Source: Alistipes timonensis (GTDB taxonomy: Bacteria; Bacteroidota; Bacteroidia; Bacteroidales; Muribaculaceae). Taken from it: 64,000 bases of DNA. This document shows, piece by piece, positions 62,317 to 64,000 of the stretch (positions are counted from its first letter, which is position 1; every line of letters starts with the position of its first letter). Under the pieces are notes generated by a model. That model was not told where the DNA came from and searched no databases. It worked only from the letters and a program-made list of their open reading frames with translations. The DNA is taken from the NCBI GenBank assembly GCA_023663385.1, contig JAMPHO010000001.1, forward strand, positions 809,153 through 873,152, read 5' to 3'. The position numbers and the translations under genes were made by a program.

Positions 62317-63438
62317 ATGAGATTCTCTGATGTCCTGGCCCATGAAGGCGTGAAAGAACGGCTGCGAGCCCTGGTTGACAACGGACGTCTCCCCCACGCG
62401 TTGTTGCTGGAGGGGCCTCCTGGGGTCGGCAAGTTCGCCATGGCGCGCGCGCTGGCCCAATATATTCACTGCGAGAACCGCGCCGGAGGTGATTCCTGCG
62501 GCGTGTGTCCGGCTTGTGTGCAACATTCCACCTTCAACCACGTCGACCTCGTACACTCGTTCCCGGTGCTCAAAAACGGCAAGAGTCAGGCCGTTTCCGA
62601 CGATTACATTGTTGAGTTCCGCGATTTTATGACCACCTCGCCCTATATGAATTTCGAGGAATGGCAGAAAGCGCTTGGCAATATCAACGGCCAGCCCCAG
62701 ATGTACGTCGAGGAGAGTCAGGACATACTGCGCAAACTCGCTTTTACCGCCCGTGCCTCGGATACCAAAATCGTGCTTATGTGGCTCCCGGAGAAGATGA
62801 ACGTGCAGTGCGCCAACAAGATGCTGAAACTCATAGAGGAACCGCTCCCGGGCACGGCGCTGATTTTCGTCAGCAACAACCCCAGGGAAATACTGCCTAC
62901 CATATACTCGCGTCTGCAACGCGTTGAGATGCGGCGGCTTCCCGACGACACCGTGGCCGCCCACCTCGCTGCGACGCTCGGGCTGACGGATGCCGACGCC
63001 CGCTCCGTGGCCCACGTCGCCCAGGGTAGCATCCTCGCTGCCGAGAAGGAAGCCAGGATGAGCAAAGAGACCGAGCAGTTTCTTGAGTTCTTCACCCGGT
63101 TGATGCGTCTTGCCTACCAGCGCAAAATCGGGCTGTTGAAAATCTGGGCCAACGAGGTGGCCGGCTTAGGACGCGAGCAGGAAGGGCGTTTCCTTGAGTA
63201 CTGCCAGCGCATGGTTAGGGAAAACTTTATACTGAACTTGCGCGTGCCCTCGCTCAACTACCTCAATATGGCCGAAAGCCAGTTCTCCTCGCGTTTCTCC
63301 CCCTTCATCAATGAACGTAACGCCGAGCGGATCATGAGCCAATTCAACCTGGCGCAGACCGACATCGCGGCCAACGGAAACGCAAAAATCATACTGTTCG
63401 ACCTGGCGGTTAAGATGATATTACTCCTCAAGCAATGA
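62317..63438 (+). CDS. holB: DNA polymerase III delta' subunit
   Basis: A 373-residue AAA+ clamp-loader subunit. The nucleotide loop is GPPGVGKFAMARAL, with Phe after Lys instead of Thr/Ser, so ATP binding may be weak as in other delta' subunits. A zinc-knot-like CGVCPAC follows. ANKMLKLIEEP and the SRLQRVEMR sensor regions identify the family. TACCTTTG at 62256-62263 is a possible -7 box. Its stop overlaps the next start (ATGA). Confidence 0.93.
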   Translation: MRFSDVLAHEGVKERLRALVDNGRLPHALLLEGPPGVGKFAMARALAQYIHCENRAGGDSCGVCPACVQHSTFNHVDLVHSFPVLKNGKSQAVSDDYIVEFRDFMTTSPYMNFEEWQKALGNINGQPQMYVEESQDILRKLAFTARASDTKIVLMWLPEKMNVQCANKMLKLIEEPLPGTALIFVSNNPREILPTIYSRLQRVEMRRLPDDTVAAHLAATLGLTDADARSVAHVAQGSILAAEKEARMSKETEQFLEFFTRLMRLAYQRKIGLLKIWANEVAGLGREQEGRFLEYCQRMVRENFILNLRVPSLNYLNMAESQFSSRFSPFINERNAERIMSQFNLAQTDIAANGNAKIILFDLAVKMILLLKQ

Positions 63439-64000
63439 ACCACACCCAACCCGACCATAAAGCGTCCAGACCGGAGCCGTTCCTCAAAGCGATAGCGCGG
63501 GCATACAGCTCCGTGCCTCAGGAGGAGCTGCTTGACTACTGTTTCGTGTTCCCCAACAAGCGATCGGCCACGTTCTTCTCGCACTATCTCGCCGGGTTCC
63601 AGCGCCGCCAGTCGCCTACCTCGATCCAGCCGGAGGCCACTACCATTACAGACTTCGTAGAGAGCCTCACCCCGGGCATACAGGCCGAGCGTATGGAGCA
63701 GGTGTTGCTGCTCTACCGTGCTTACTGCCGGGTATTGGAGGGGCGACAGCGCGACGTGCCTCATGGCATGACGCCTGAAGAAATCGCATCCGAAATCGAC
63801 ATAAACCGCTTCGTTTACTGGGCCGATGTGCTCCTTTCCGATTTCAGCGATGTCGATATGTACCTCGCCGATCCGAAAGAGCTTTTCCGCAACGTTGAGC
63901 AGTTGAAGGAGATTTCGTCAAACTACCTGCAGCCGGAAGACTGGAAGGCGGCGGAGCGTTTTTTCAACGTCGGAAAGTCATCGCAGCGCCATGTCGCCGA
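63435..64000 (+). CDS. AddB-like / PD-(D/E)XK nuclease family protein, N-terminal part
   Basis: The frame opens at ATG 63435, overlapping the holB stop, and is still open at the window end (188 codons seen). The start region has LLDYCFVFPNKRSATFFSHYLAGF and a TTITDFVESL segment. This is the opening of the Bacteroidetes AddB-like proteins that pair an inactive helicase fold with a C-terminal PD-(D/E)XK nuclease. The nuclease part lies beyond the window. It is probably a partner of an AddA-type helicase in double-strand-end repair. Confidence 0.75.
   Translation, partial: MNHTQPDHKASRPEPFLKAIARAYSSVPQEELLDYCFVFPNKRSATFFSHYLAGFQRRQSPTSIQPEATTITDFVESLTPGIQAERMEQVLLLYRAYCRVLEGRQRDVPHGMTPEEIASEIDINRFVYWADVLLSDFSDVDMYLADPKELFRNVEQLKEISSNYLQPEDWKAAERFFNVGKSSQRHVA

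Overview
The window looks like chromosomal DNA of a Bacteroidales gut bacterium, most likely a member of or close relative of the Muribaculaceae (S24-7). The evidence: promoters follow the Bacteroidetes pattern (TTTG, 19-20 bases, then TAnnTTTG or TAnnTTCG), Shine-Dalgarno sequences are mostly absent, and there are families typical of the order (DUF4301, DUF4924, DUF6249, PPi-dependent phosphofructokinase, YqgE, Bcp, a TGT without the usual zinc cysteines). There is also a formyl-CoA transferase/oxalyl-CoA decarboxylase operon, a trait reported for S24-7 genomes. The family assignment is an inference; no search was run. All protein functions are read from recognised motifs.

Layout. 1-5,980: the end of tRNA-His, then an A/T-rich accessory block of hypothetical, lipoprotein, ankyrin and transglutaminase-like genes, closed by initiator tRNA-fMet. 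A 14-base direct repeat lies outside the block on each side. Inside it is a candidate structured RNA of about 230 nt with its own promoter. 6,063-13,985: core genes on the minus strand (LptF/G-type permease, tgt, a secreted choloylglycine hydrolase, DUF4301, a TPR protein). 14,202-16,800: a second A/T-rich patch with a frameshifted WG-repeat gene, an orphan YhcG/DUF1016 nuclease and a gene relic. 16,890-36,611: core genes (HAD, ECF sigma operon, ispE, grpE-dnaJ, YqgE, recR, panC-panD-ffh-folD, nadC, pncC, tsaD) and an unusual run of nucleotidyltransferase, ATP-grasp, CDP-alcohol transferase and HAD phosphatase (29,380-32,646). 36,796-41,067: the oxalate operon frc-oxc-AEC transporter, with an attenuator-like structure between frc and oxc. 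41,198-54,258: LEA-like protein, smpB, lptB, udk, mlaE-mlaF, a RelA/SpoT homologue with a decayed hydrolase site, ftsY-rimO-menF and pfp. 54,467-56,133: a third A/T-rich patch with two unrecognised genes. 56,253-64,000: DUF4924, rmuC, proC-proB-proA, ogt, holB and the start of an AddB-like nuclease gene that runs off the window.

The genes that work together most clearly are the oxalate operon (formyl-CoA + oxalate -> oxalyl-CoA -> formyl-CoA + CO2, with a carrier), the proline operon, pantothenate synthesis linked to SRP and folate genes, and the putative polar-headgroup cluster at 29-33 kb. The least explained items are the 2.1-2.3 kb structured RNA, the 29-33 kb headgroup cluster and the frc-oxc leader structure. 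No CRISPR array, intact insertion sequence, prophage or rRNA was seen.
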